Below are positions 53,039 to 63,840 of a stretch of DNA of 64,000 nucleotides, piece after piece. How positions within the stretch are numbered: position 1 is the first letter of the stretch; each line of letters opens with the position of its first letter. This DNA is from Clitopilus passeckerianus (lineage: Eukaryota > Basidiomycota > Agaricomycetes > Agaricales > Entolomataceae), in assembly GCA_944990035.1 (NCBI GenBank), contig CALYLX010000029.1, positions 1 to 64,000 on the forward strand. The letters are read 5' to 3'. Position numbers and translations under genes: made by a program. A model generated the notes under the pieces. It ran no database searches and was not told where the DNA came from. It worked only from the letters and a program-made list of their open reading frames with translations.

Positions 53039-56000
53039 TTACATCCGGCCTAGTGAATTGAATCTTGGGTTAGCCAGGCTCTGCGAGAATTGCTGCTACT
53101 CACCTAGTAAGAACATCTGTCCAATTGTTTGCTGAGGGTTATCTTTACGTTTGGGACAAGGATTCCCTTTCCACTTGCCGTCGCATGTGGTTGAGCGGCA
53201 AGTCAGGCATGAACGAGGTTTTCTTGCTGTGTTGCGTTTCTTCTTCGCTGGTTCGGTTTCATCGGCCGTGTTGTGCTCCTCGGTATCCCGTGCTCGCCTT
53301 TTACCCTTTGCTCGTTCACTTAATGCCAAAGAAGTTGAAGCACGGGCGGGACCATAGAATGCCACCGGATCAACGTGCTTGAACATCCGGGTGGTTTCCT
53401 GGCTTTCGTGCATCGAGAGCATTCGCGAGACCTCCCAATCATTTGATGGGTCGATATATGTTTGTACTGAAGGTACCTTGCGACCTGTGGTGACCTGAAG
53501 ATTGAGTGATTGAGCTTCTGTGACGTGAATGGTGGGGATCGAGGTGGGGCTGGTTTTAAGAAGCGAGGCAAGTTCATCGACAGCATTCCTCTGCATTTCT
53601 ACCGAGTTTTCTTCGTTTCGGAACTCCTTCCACGATTTGTAGTAGTTCTTCAATTGTTCAGGAAGCTAGAACCGAAATCAAGAGGCCATTCCATCTAATC
53701 CACAGCTAAAATGCACGAACCTTATAGAAGATTGTCTTGCCATTAACGTGCTTTGACCACTCAGAGGCAAATACTACCCAGTTAGGCTGAGTTTTCGATA
53801 CCAGGGGACCTTCCGTGCGAGAAACCAGCGTCCCAAAGAGTGCCCGTTCAGCGGATGTGTGAATTGGTAGGATAGCAACTTGAGTCTGCTGCAGCTTTGC
53901 AAGGTTCATATGATGAATGCTCTCCTCTCGAGCAAACTCAGATGAAAAAGGTTGCATATTCAAAGTATCCCGAGACGATTTCGAGAGGGGCAGGATACCA
54001 AAGGTCTCTGGAGAACGGATGAAGTCGTTTCCATTTACCCAGCCAAGCATTGAGGGCTCCGCAGAGTTTGGCGCAAAACCCAGGCTGGTAATATCAATGA
54101 GTTTCATTAGACGGTTGCGTGTCCAGACATCAAATGACCCCTGATAGCGCTTCCTGTCCGATTGAATGTACCAACCTAGCCACTGTTCAGCTGGTGATAT
54201 CGACTCGCGATGTAGGATAATAACATACCACGAGGTTGTGTGTGAGTGTGAAATCTCGAATGAGATTCACAGCAAGACGAGGGGACGTGTTATAGGAACC
54301 ATATCGTTTTGCGATGCTCTGGTGAACACCACCTTCGATGCCGTTGGTTCCACGCATGCAGCGATACATGACGAGACCATTCCGGTCCTTCTTCTGCGCA
54401 ACATAGAAATCGATTCCAACAGGATCTGAGTAATATCCAAGGCGGATATTCTCAAGAATGTTTGCTGCCTTCTCCCAGGATGCGTCATTGAATAACGGCT
54501 GGTTGGTCACGGCATCTACAAGGGGACCATACTTCTTGAAAACCTCTGACACTCTGTAGTGCAGTGCTTCAGCACCAGGAACATATCGGCGCACACGCTT
54601 CCAGATCCAATCTGGATGATAGCGGAGCATTCGATCCCATGAAATGCCGCGTTTCCTCAATACTTCTTCAACAGCCTTTTGATCAGACGCATCGGGAACA
54701 AAAATAGCATCTCGTAACGCTCGAGCAAACGGTCGTCGAATACCATGATGAATGGCAATCTTAAACATGTCCATAAGATGCCAAATATCTCCAAGAACGC
54801 GTGATCGGACTTCTGGGTCCTCCAGAAACGCTGGCTGAATCAGACTTGGAGAGCTGATCCCCAATTTCTCCTCAACATTTACCGATGAGGAGGCTGTATC
54901 TTCAGGAAGCTGCTCAGTTTCAGGGTCATAGGGGATAACAACGGGCCACCCTGGGCCCTCTGCTAACAATGGCATATCAGAGTCCAAGTCAGCTGACAGG
55001 GGCATATCTGCACCTGAGGCTCCGTTAGACTGCACATAGGCACTCTCGTGGGGCACATAGGAGGGTGGAGGGGTGGAGGTAGATGTAGCAGGGGTTTGAG
55101 TTAGGGGAAGTTGATCATGAGGAATGATCTCGGTATCCTTGATGTGGCAGAGAAGACCGAATGGGAGAGCGGTACTCAAAGCGCTCAGAGGCGTCTCTGC
55201 TCGGCATTCGAGAAGCTCTCGTCGAATGAGATAGCCAGACTGAATGATGTGCGTAATGTTAACAAGAACACGAGTTCCAGTCACGTTGACATTCTTGAAC
55301 ACTGCTGGGCGATCAGGTGCGATGAACCCAAAAGCGACAGCAGAACTGCGATCGCGGGAGAGGAGCTTGATGGGTGTCCCTGACGGGGTGGTAGGTGTTG
55401 CACGTTCTCGTGATGGTAGGGTAGAGAATGCATCTCGAAGCGCCCATGCAGCATAGGCATCAAGTTTGGCGTAGTCTTGCTGAGCATCGGTGAGGGCATC
55501 ATTGTCCCAGGCTGTGCTGACCCGAATTGCCTCGTCTTTGGGAAGATACTGGTGGAGAATAGTTGCCACAAGGTCAGCAAGGCTGGTGTTGGATCTGCTG
55601 ACGAGATTCCGATTGTGAGCGAGAGACCCAATCTCAACTGCACCCACGAAAGGGAGTTCACCATCCTTGAGGTTGCAATCATGAAAGAGTTTCGTGAAGT
55701 CAGCCTTGATGTGAACTCCCCATTTTCGAATGCGTGGGGACCTCAATAGCACCAGTAGGGCATGTGGCGGGTTTAGAAAGCCGTCCTGGGTCACAAATTT
55801 GGATAACTATTAGCACAGAAGTTAGACATCAGACCCAAATATAGATAAGAGACGAAAGAACGCACTCGAATGAGATATATACATCCTAAATATGCAATTG
55901 TAACCAGGAAACACGCCCCTGAATACCCTCGCGGCGGTCAGTGGACCACTCCATATCCATACTGATATCAACCGACTGGTCAGTGGGAAGTCCAGAGAGT

Positions 56001-58733
56001 TGCTGCATGAACTCGTTGAGTCGTTGGTTGATAAGATAGGTGGTGTCAAGAATTGTCGTATCCCAATCGAGAGGGATGCTAAGAACCTGCAGTGAAGACT
56101 TGATAGGCACTGGGTGGACACCATGGCGTAGCGAAGGAAACATGCGCTCGAGCTCAGCCTTGTCGGCACGGACATTGTCGGTCATGATGGCCTCAATGTC
56201 CCCATGCCCATACAATTTCAATGATTCCGAAATCTTCGCCAGTGCGGGCATGAACTGGTCGTGGGCCTTGGTGGGTGTAAGTGTCATTTGGCGAACTTCT
56301 ACGTATTCGTTGGTTGCTGTATGTAACGCGCCAAAAACGGGTTCTCCGTTCACTTTACCAAGGTGTTTTGGAACCTGTATCCAATGATCAGTCTGCCGAA
56401 TATGACAATGATAGAGGAACTTGAGGATTCACCTTATGGCTATGGTCTATTGCTAACAAGCGTGCGGATAACATTGCCATCCGCTGATCGATCTCTGAGC
56501 TATGCTCCTCAATGATCATGTTGTACAGATCACCGAAATAACGTCCTGAAGGGACATAGCCTGCATAACCGTCTCGATCATTCCAAGCACCAAAACGCTG
56601 GTGCTTGGCAAGCAAGGTTCCTGTGGCAGATTTGAGGCGCATGTTCACCAGCTCATAATACTGGAGCTCGAGTTGCTCAAAGCCGCGGATGTGTAACGTG
56701 CGTATAAGGGCTGCGAAGGGGGTTGGTCCTAGACCTCGCTGGAATGAGGAGCGCAGGATCGCAAAGAGTCGGTCGGTGATGCCACTGCGACAAGTGAGGT
56801 GAAACTTGAACTGGCTGGAAAGAGCTGGGGTAAGACATTGAGAACGGCAGGGGACCAGCTGAGGTACGTCTTCTTGCACTGCCCGCAAAAGTAGCGATAG
56901 CCTATAATATAGACTGTCTTGTCAATATCAGCAACTCGCCGTGGAGCTTGTGGCCACCCGTGATGCTGAAGCATGACTTCCCCGCCTTTCGTGCTGTATG
57001 TCCTCCCCGCTTTCTTGCACTCGGGACATGGGATTTTGCCAAGAACATGTGGGAGCCATACAAAGAATGATGGCGTGAAGAAATCTTTGGGTTCAATTTG
57101 ATGTTTCGTGGCTGTCGTAAATAGTGGGTTCTTAGGCGGAATCGAGAAGTGACCGTCATCGTAGCAGGACGGTATACCGGATCGATTATTCGTCATCTCA
57201 CTACGCAGGCGTTCACATAGTTCTCGATAGATAGTGTCGAGCCAAGTAGGAATTGAGGCCCGCGGCGTCGAACGAGATCGCGAAGGACTGCTACTGCCAG
57301 GGGCAGCAGCAGTCAACGAAGACACTGCAGGCGAAGTTGCAGTGTCTTCATCATCGTCGAGTGCAGGTCCCACATCCTCATCATCAACATCTCGGTCCTC
57401 ACCACATCCCATAAGCCTATCAATATCATCCACCATCCCCGGACCGTCCTCCTCTAGCTCCTCCTCCTTGTCCTGCAGGCTCAGTAATGCCTCGAAGTCG
57501 ATCGCGACATTGTTCGTCACATTTGGCGGTGGTAACCCAGGAGCGGCTGCTGCGCGTGAAGTCAGAAAAAACTGATACCGGTTTGTAGGTGTACGAGAAC
57601 TTACCAGTTCTGGTTGTATCTCTGTTGTGGTCTGGACCAGGGGTGGTGCTTGACCTGCCGCCGACTTCCTCTAAGGATGCCGGTGAAGCTGATTGTTTGG
57701 TGGTGTAAGTAGCAAGCTGCTAGACAAGTAAAGCAGGCTCACCTTGAGTCCGGCTCTCTGTACCGTGTCCCGTTACATCATCAAATGTGCTGAGGTCTAT
57801 ATTGGAGGGTATCAATTAGAACTGAACGGAAAAGTAATATACATTGATTTTACTTGAGCTGAGTATTGCACTGAGCTGGCGAGAGGTATCTGGCGAGAGA
57901 AAATGCATCAGTCCCTGTGTTTAGATGATCGGGACCTTCGTTACCTTGTTTCTCCGCATTGACCGTTTGGGAGTGTGCATCCGCTTCTTGATCGCGTGCT
58001 AGGAGTTCACCTGAGAGAGAATGAATGTTAGTTAGAGATCGCAAAGCATTGTTCTTCACTCACCTGAAGGCTCGAACTGATCCTCTTCGTTCACGCGCGT
58101 GAGAGGCAGTGTAGCACGGTCAGGTGCGAAAAAGCTGCAAATAGGGTGTATTAGTCCAAAACGAGCTTGAAATACCAGGGAAATGGGCAAACACACCCGT
58201 AATAGATGCCTGACGCTTCTCCGTGCTTGTTCTTTCCTGCTGGACCTCTGATGATTGTTGCTGTGAGGCAGAGGCTGCAGTCGGCGGTCCATCACCCTGC
58301 TGTGATGTGGTTCCCAGGCCTCTTACATCGCGTGTGCCGGTGTTTGAGTTGGTGGGGGCGGCAACGGCAGTCTCAGATGGGAGAAGAGAGATAACTGGTT
58401 CTGGATCAACAAAGGGAAATGAGTTGTGCTGTATATACTGGGAGGAGCGGCACTTACCGTTGATAACGACCGGATTGACAGGACCCGCGTCGACAGCTAA
58501 TTGACGTGTGCCGTGTGAGGTTCTCCATGCACATGAACACGTTGTGGGACCAGGCTTACCTTTGCAGCCAAATGAGAGGCCTCGGCAGGCGCCTGCTTCT
58601 GAGTTTTCTTTGGCCGCCCAACCAGCCTTTTTTTGCCTTCATTTCCAGTGTTGAGTTTGTTCTTTGACCCTTTCGGTCGACCGACAGGGCGCTTTGACGG
58701 ATTTGGGGTGGGTTCCCCTTGAGGCGTAGCCAT
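53039..58733 (-). CDS. Transposase: AT-hook, zinc ribbon, DDE core with inserted 3'-5' exonuclease
   Basis: About 1,600 residues in a dozen exons. Exon 1 holds two AT-hooks (RPVGRPKGSK; RLVGRPKK). Short low-complexity exons lead to a conserved region (about 57200-56700) with a zinc-ribbon CPEC/CGQC pair, resembling the fungal DUF6729 region as I remember it. The RNase H-fold core follows: first Asp in LAIDHSHKVPKHLGKVNGEP, second in EAIMTDNVRADKAELERMF, and the likely Glu in MRGTNGIEGGVHQSIAKRYG (about 54350). Between them lies a DEDDy 3'-5' exonuclease: ISMDMEWSTDRREG, KWGVHIKADFTKLF, QDYAKLDAYAAWALRD. A Cys knuckle (SCLTCRSTTCDGKWKGNPC) ends the protein. Two frame breaks (56827-56830 and 55886) need bridging. 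If the last intron (GTGAGT donor) is unused the stop is at 53096. Confidence 0.72.
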
Positions 58734-58822
58734 GTAGTGATGTATGGGTGATGTGCGCTGTCAGATTGGGCGGAGGAGGTCTGGTCAGGACTAGCTGGGA
58801 ATCACGAGGTAAGATCGTCAGG

Positions 58823-58886
58823 TCGATATAAACAGTATATCAAGTTTCCTAACCAAGTATATCGATATACCATATACAGTATATCA
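58823..58886. repeat. Subterminal repeats and palindrome inside the right end
   Basis: ACAGTATATCA occurs twice (58832-58842 and 58876-58886). TCGATATA occurs at 58823-58830 and 58862-58869. GTATATCGATATAC at 58857-58870 is a perfect 14-bp palindrome. The cluster lies between the right TIR and the transposase ATG, about 90-150 bp upstream of it. It could bind the transposase (AT-hooks favour such AT-rich DNA), act as the promoter, or both. Confidence 0.7.
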
Positions 58887-58910
58887 TTTTAAACTCAGCT
58901 ACATCGCTCC

Positions 58911-58936
58911 ACGCCCACAGCCATAGTTAGAGTGCC
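58911..58936. repeat. Right terminal inverted repeat
   Basis: 26 bp ending ...CCATAGTTAGAGTGCC; reverse complement of 52821-52846 with one mismatch at 58920. The outer base is directly followed by the right copy of the target-site duplication. Confidence 0.92.
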
Positions 58937-58944
58937 CGGAAAGA
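58937..58944. repeat. Right target-site duplication of the transposon
   Basis: CGGAAAGA, an exact copy of 52813-52820. Joining the flanks across one copy gives a continuous spacer between the Src1/Heh1 stop and the Vps23 3' flank. Confidence 0.9.
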
Positions 58945-59618
58945 TGCCGTGAGCGCCTTCGTCACATTCAGCTGAGCTCGGATCCGGACTCTCGGTTTGC
59001 TTACTTACAAGCCTGGGAGAGCGCTTCCTCTTTTTTCTTTTCTTAACCTATTGTGTATATCCTGCTTCTAGTGGTTTCTTGCGTATGACGTATTGTGTAA
59101 ATTTGCGATAACGCCTAGGATTTGATTTGGACAAGTCACGGCGCCCACCCAGGAGCGTGGATGCCCGCCCAGTGTCCACATGCTTCTTGGAACCCATTTC
59201 CTTTTGCTTCCGTCCGAGGATTTTTTTTGAAGGCGCCGATTGGCATCGATGACTTGGTAACCAAGACAATTGTCAAATTTTCCGGGGAGGGTGGTCAAAA
59301 AGACGGTTTTATTGGACAAGGCATATGCTTATGATGTAGGAGATAAGATCCATGAGAAAATAGAAACAGGGTAAGATCCTGACAGAGCCACAACAACAAA
59401 AAGGTGAAAAGCTGTAACAAAGTGACTGATGGAGAAACGACTGAAAAAGGCGAAAAATAAGCCGGGGACGCAGGCACACCGGGTGTTCTATACAAAGGGA
59501 GCTACGGCGGTCTCTCAACCTACCCACTGTTGTGAAAAAAGGGCCTGAAGTGTATGGCGCCATTCAAACATTCGAAGGTTTGGGAAAGGAAGTCCCCTTG
59601 TCCCTTGATTTAATTGAA
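58945..59618. other. Spacer between the transposon and the Vps23 stop
   Basis: 674 bp that should represent the original 3' flanks of the two convergent genes. It contains T-rich runs (for example 59022-59044 and the 8-T run near 59222-59229). No coding exon, RNA gene or further inverted repeat was recognised. Confidence 0.5.
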
Positions 59619-61289
59619 TCAAGACCAAGCAGATGGTTTCCACATGCCTAATGGGATGGCAGCATGGATCTTTTCGATCAACGCCCTCTTCATGAACTGC
59701 TCCTCAGCTAAAAGTCGAGTGCTCTGTGGACATGATAGGATGATCAGGAACATGTGTGGGGGAGAGCGTCTATTTTACGACTCACTTTTAAAAACCGGTC
59801 AAGATCAATTCTACCGGCATTCAGTGCACGGTGAAGATGGTATATCGTGTCTTCGATGGCATTGTCCTCTGCCACCAGGGTAAGCAATCTGCAAGAAATA
59901 CATCAGTAAACCTCCTACGGGATGATCTAGATGACACGAATGACGGACTGATTGTACACAATCGTTGTCGAACAAATCAACTCATCCACTTCGGGGTCGC
60001 CCTTTTTCCGGAGTTCGGCAACGTTGGTTTCCGCATCGCTCACAGCAGCACCAATTCTAGCTGCGACGATCCTGCTCACATCACGCACTGCCTCCAACCG
60101 GGACATTTCATCGCGAATAGCAGGTTCACCGGCGAGGAGGTCGGCTTGGTGAGCTCGCAGACGCTCGGCGTCGAGAGCCAAGGCATGCGAAAGCGATGCA
60201 AGCTCCGACGTTATCTTTTCATGCACCTGGGCGTGTAGCCGAAGGAGTTCAGGGTTTGGTGGGCGGGGAGGGAGAGGATTGTTAGCCGGCACTGGGATAT
60301 TGGTTTGAGTCTGATCGTCCTCGGCATCCAGATAGTTAACGGGTGGATGGGCCGGCTGAGCCGGCTGAGCGGGAGGTGGTGGTGGTGAAGGAAGGAAGAA
60401 CTGAGGCGGCGGTGGAGGTGGAGGTGGAGGAGGAGCGGGAGGAGAAGATGACAGAGGTGCAGGGCTGGTATGGATGGGAGGCGGTAAGGGAGGAGGAGAA
60501 CTGGTGTAGAGATGTGGTGGTGGAGGGTTGGGAGGTGGAACTGGAGGTGGGCTCACCACATGGGGAGGTACAGGTGGTGGACTCGCTTGAAGTTGAGGTG
60601 GCAGTGGAGGTCTTGGAGGTGATGTAGGCGCAGACTGTGGGGGCGGGGGCGGCCGAGGAGGAGGAGACGAGGATGAACTCGACTGGTATTGAGGAGGATG
60701 CTGTGGTTTCGGTGGACGATTGGCAGGCTTCGCGTAGACAGGTGGGTCGAGAGAGAACTGATCGCGTAAAGCGTCAAGAAGACCAACGATTGAATATGCC
60801 TAAGAAGGTTTAGAAGAGAGAACTCAGGCGCGTGAATTCAATGGAAACGTACTTCTGGTTTACGAGTCCATGAAGTAAGGTAATCTATAGTGCATTTGCC
60901 ACTAAGATCGATATGTCTGCCTTGCTTTATCAACATGTCAGATGTAGGGACCACATAGGCAATCGGTGGCTGTCGCGGGTATTCAATTGGAACCCAGATA
61001 GCTATCGGGATGTTGTAAGATGCATTTCTGAACTTGATTGGCAGTAGACCGTGGATGCATAATAATAATTGAGTTCGACCATCATCATAAGCTGTTAAAC
61101 TTGGCTCGATCTTCAGTCACTTCAGCCACCGATAACCATAAACTCACTGTAAACATCCGACTTTAGTCTTAGAGTATTCACGTAGCTCAAAGCCGAGTCT
61201 ACGTGTGTATAAACAATATTATTGGCCTTGTAAATGGAATCGACTCTTTCTCTTAACCATCGTTGAACTGCTGGCGAAGTGGAAGACAT
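59619..61289 (-). CDS. VPS23: Vps23/TSG101 subunit of ESCRT-I
   Basis: About 450 residues. Starts MSSTSPAVQRWLREKVD-like (MSSTSPAVQRWLRERVDSIY) with the UEV fold: SLTAYDDGRTQLLLCIHGLL, KFRNASYNIPIAIWVPIEYP, PPIAYVVPTSDMLIKQGRHI and SGKCTIDYLTSWTRKPE. A very Pro-rich linker (60300-60720) includes a run of ten prolines. A coiled coil follows (LRLHAQVHEKITSELASLSH). The C-terminal steadiness box is complete: LVAEDNAIEDTIYHLHRALN, AGRIDLDRFLK, then LLAEEQFMKRALIEKIHAAI, ending GMWKPSAWS. ESCRT-I binds ubiquitinated cargo at endosomes through the UEV. The family order and length are as expected. Confidence 0.95.
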
Positions 61290-61529
61290 ATCGGTTATTA
61301 CTTAATCAGGAAATTACAAAGGGAATATCAAATCAGATCAAATCTGGTTCCAATCCCTTGGGTCGCACTTCCCATCCTTGCCGATCGGCGATTTCAACAT
61401 CTCCTTGCCAGTGGGTCCCTCTTACCTAAAAAGGCCGAATCTCGGATCTTGACTCGCACCGTCCCCCGTTCCTCCGTCTTATATTCAGCCATTCCTCCCG
61501 TTCAAACATTTCCTACTTCCTCGCCCCCA

Positions 61530-63389
61530 ATGCCATCCCCTTCACTTCTCAAGTCCTCAAAGACACTAACGCCACAACGCAAACACCATAAGCTGCTCAA
61601 GGATGGGAGTGGCTCTGAAGTATGGCCAGAAGCAATAGAATCAGTCTTTGTCCAAGGTAAACAGCTTTTACTCGTCGTTGTCCTTGACTTTCCTTTGTTC
61701 TTGATACTGATAATCCTTGTTTATTGAAGGTCTTCGCGAATATTGGCAATCACCTTGGGCAAATTATTCTCAGTCTCGCGGAAGAAGTAGATGGAGGAAC
61801 CAATACCTCGTCGATTACCTCCAAAAGAATGGCATCAACAGATCCAAAAAGCAAGTCGCAAGTCACATACAAGTCCTTAGAAACATGTGGAAAGGTCAAT
61901 CAGGTATGCCCATAGTCGATAGCAATCGGCGTTACCTTACTGATCTTTGTCGTTCGACAGAGTTCTATCTCGTCGCAGGCGGCGACGAAGCCCCAACATC
62001 AGAATCTGGCGTGAAAATTGAGGATCAGCTAGACTCCCCACTCATGTCGTTCGAGCACGAAGACTCACCCCCATTGTCGGCCACAGCCTCACCCGACTAC
62101 TCTCCACCGGACTCGCAGTCTGATTTCCCTCCCTCACCGCCCGGGTCAAGTTACCCGTATGCTCTTGCCGCATCGCCTTACAAGGAACTCCCCGATGTTC
62201 ACAACTGTAACAACACCGGCCTCTCATTACACTCCCAAAACACAGTATTTGCTGCCTCCTTGCCCACCTCCTTCTCGTCTTACCCAATGGACATCGCAAC
62301 ATCTTATCAAGACATGACGCCTCCACTGTTGAATCAGTATTATCCTCTCGACAATCTTCAGCCGACGTTACCGCAAGCATCAGAACCTCCGAGGAGCACG
62401 ACGAATACACATAACGCGACAAATTTCTTTTACCCACCTGGACCTGCCCGCGCAACAGCCATCTCACTAACCGCACATGGCATGACTCCCTTCTCCGTAA
62501 ATCTCGAGGCGCTCACAGCCCAGCGCCCTGCCCATGCTCAGACACCATCTTCACCGGTGTCTGGATCTTCATCAGCGCTTGCACTGAGGATCAGACTCGG
62601 TATTACAACTTCCCCTTCGGACGGCACCGAAAATCGCCATCACCATCCCACGTCGCCCAGCTCCCCCATGAGCAATCCCAGCGGGAATACAGTTTTGCCG
62701 CAGCTGCATGGCTTCAGTGGAACGGTGTCACTTTCCAGGGTCTGGTCGCACTCTGGCAAGTGTCTGACGCGGGTGTATAATGCTAGGAATGGAGGAGGTG
62801 CCACGTGCGTCCAGACTGAATCCAGTGCTCTGGAGATAACCTCCGTCGAGGCGGGTACGGCAATCGCGCTCTTGCCTGACTCGGCACTTTCAAAATGTCG
62901 ATGGTTTGACAAAGGTATGCGAAGCCGGCTTGGTCACTGTCTTAGTCTGAGCTGACTGGTTTGTTTGTTCCTCTAGCCGTACAAACACGGATTTCCCAGG
63001 AAATCGTCGTTGACGACGAAACGGTTCTCTATCTCGTCTATGAACTTGATAGGAATCGTGGTGCGCTGCCCTCTGCAGAGCTGATTGGATATCAGCAACG
63101 GGAGAGAGCCGTGTCTGCACCCTCGAGTCTCTCTTCGCCTGTAGGATATCCCAGCCCAGGCTCGAATTCTGGGCCTGCTGCGTACGGTCAGACAGGTCTC
63201 AATCAGACAGGCTCACCTTCATATTATCCAAGCCCGATGACGACCGCCAATTCAACATCGGTGTATGGTCAGCAACCGACACAATACTTCGATATGCAAT
63301 CGTCATACGGCCTTTCACCCACTCTGATTCGGCCTCATGCATATTCCATGCCCATGTCGATGTCACCATCGGCATTTTCTTCACGGTAA
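61530..63389 (+). CDS. TEA/ATTS-domain transcription factor
   Basis: Starts MPSPSLLKSSKTLTPQRKHH. The TEA DNA-binding domain begins SEVWPEAIESVFVQGLREYW, interrupted by an intron with a GTAAAC donor. It continues YSQSRGRSRWRNQYLVDYLQ and KNGINRSKKQVASHIQVLRN, the recognition helix region. A second intron near 61905-61960 links WKGQSG to EFYLVAGGDEAPTSES. The rest is Ser/Pro-rich with an immunoglobulin-like or transactivation region (LHGFSGTVSLSRVWSHSGKC; ISQEIVVDDETVLYLVYELD), and the C-terminus is Gln/Ser-rich. It is a relative of AbaA, Tec1 and TEAD, which drive developmental switches in fungi. Its target genes are unknown. Confidence 0.93.
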
Positions 63390-63840
63390 TCCTCGTCAAG
63401 ACTGGATTTTTTCACTCAGGATTGGATCTAATGACCTCGGCCATGACTTACCTTTATTCGTTGATCTTATTGAAATGACAATTAACTCTATTATTATTCG
63501 AGACTCACACAGACACTGGGTTTCCCTTTCGTACTTCGCATGTTTATATTTGACTAGGAAACATAGCATATGTGCTACCATGGTTTTGAATCTTTGTAAT
63601 TATCATACTCACGCCATATGATGTTTGTATACTGAATCCCCCTTCATTGTGCCCGTCGAACTGACCTAACCCCAAATGTATCTATATGTAAAATGTATCA
63701 TCCCTCACTACTCTTTATCGCTCCCTTACTATCCTCTCTCTCCGCCTATGCGGTGTTGTAATTGTTTTACCTACTCACAACAATAAAAAAGATTCCAATG
63801 GGTGATTAAATTGTGCCATGGAGATACGCGGTACATCATC
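63390..63840. other. Convergent spacer after the TEA factor
   Basis: 451 bp between two convergent stop codons. AT-rich and without recognisable coding; it should hold both 3' UTRs. No inverted repeat or RNA gene was seen. Confidence 0.5.

Larger units (their letters stand above)
52821..58936 (-). mobile_element. 6.1 kb DNA transposon, TIR-flanked with 8-bp TSD
   Basis: The element is bounded by 26-bp inverted repeats with one mismatch and by an exact 8-bp direct repeat (CGGAAAGA) just outside both ends. Inside is one minus-strand gene of about 5.7 kb encoding a multi-domain transposase. The TIR of 26 bp and the 8-bp TSD are typical of cut-and-paste elements of the hAT, P or Zisupton/KDZ type; a 9-bp reading would fit Mutator-like elements. 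The protein does not look like a textbook member of these. It lies in the 3' flank of the Src1/Heh1 gene, between two convergent genes, so it interrupts no coding region. Near-intact TIRs and TSD suggest a recent insertion. Confidence 0.9.

Noticed and set aside
55888..55930. A 41-nt intron as an alternative to the TAG in the exonuclease
   Set aside because: Shorter than the other introns here and would delete a core strand of the exonuclease fold.
56779..56831. A 53-nt intron as an alternative to the frame break in the transposase
   Set aside because: It has a passable donor and acceptor but would remove a segment that looks conserved; kept only as an alternative in the finding.
52812..58944. 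Nine-base target duplication (CCGGAAAGA), which would point to a Mutator-like element
   Set aside because: It forces the two inverted repeats to start at different bases, while the eight-base reading leaves them symmetric.
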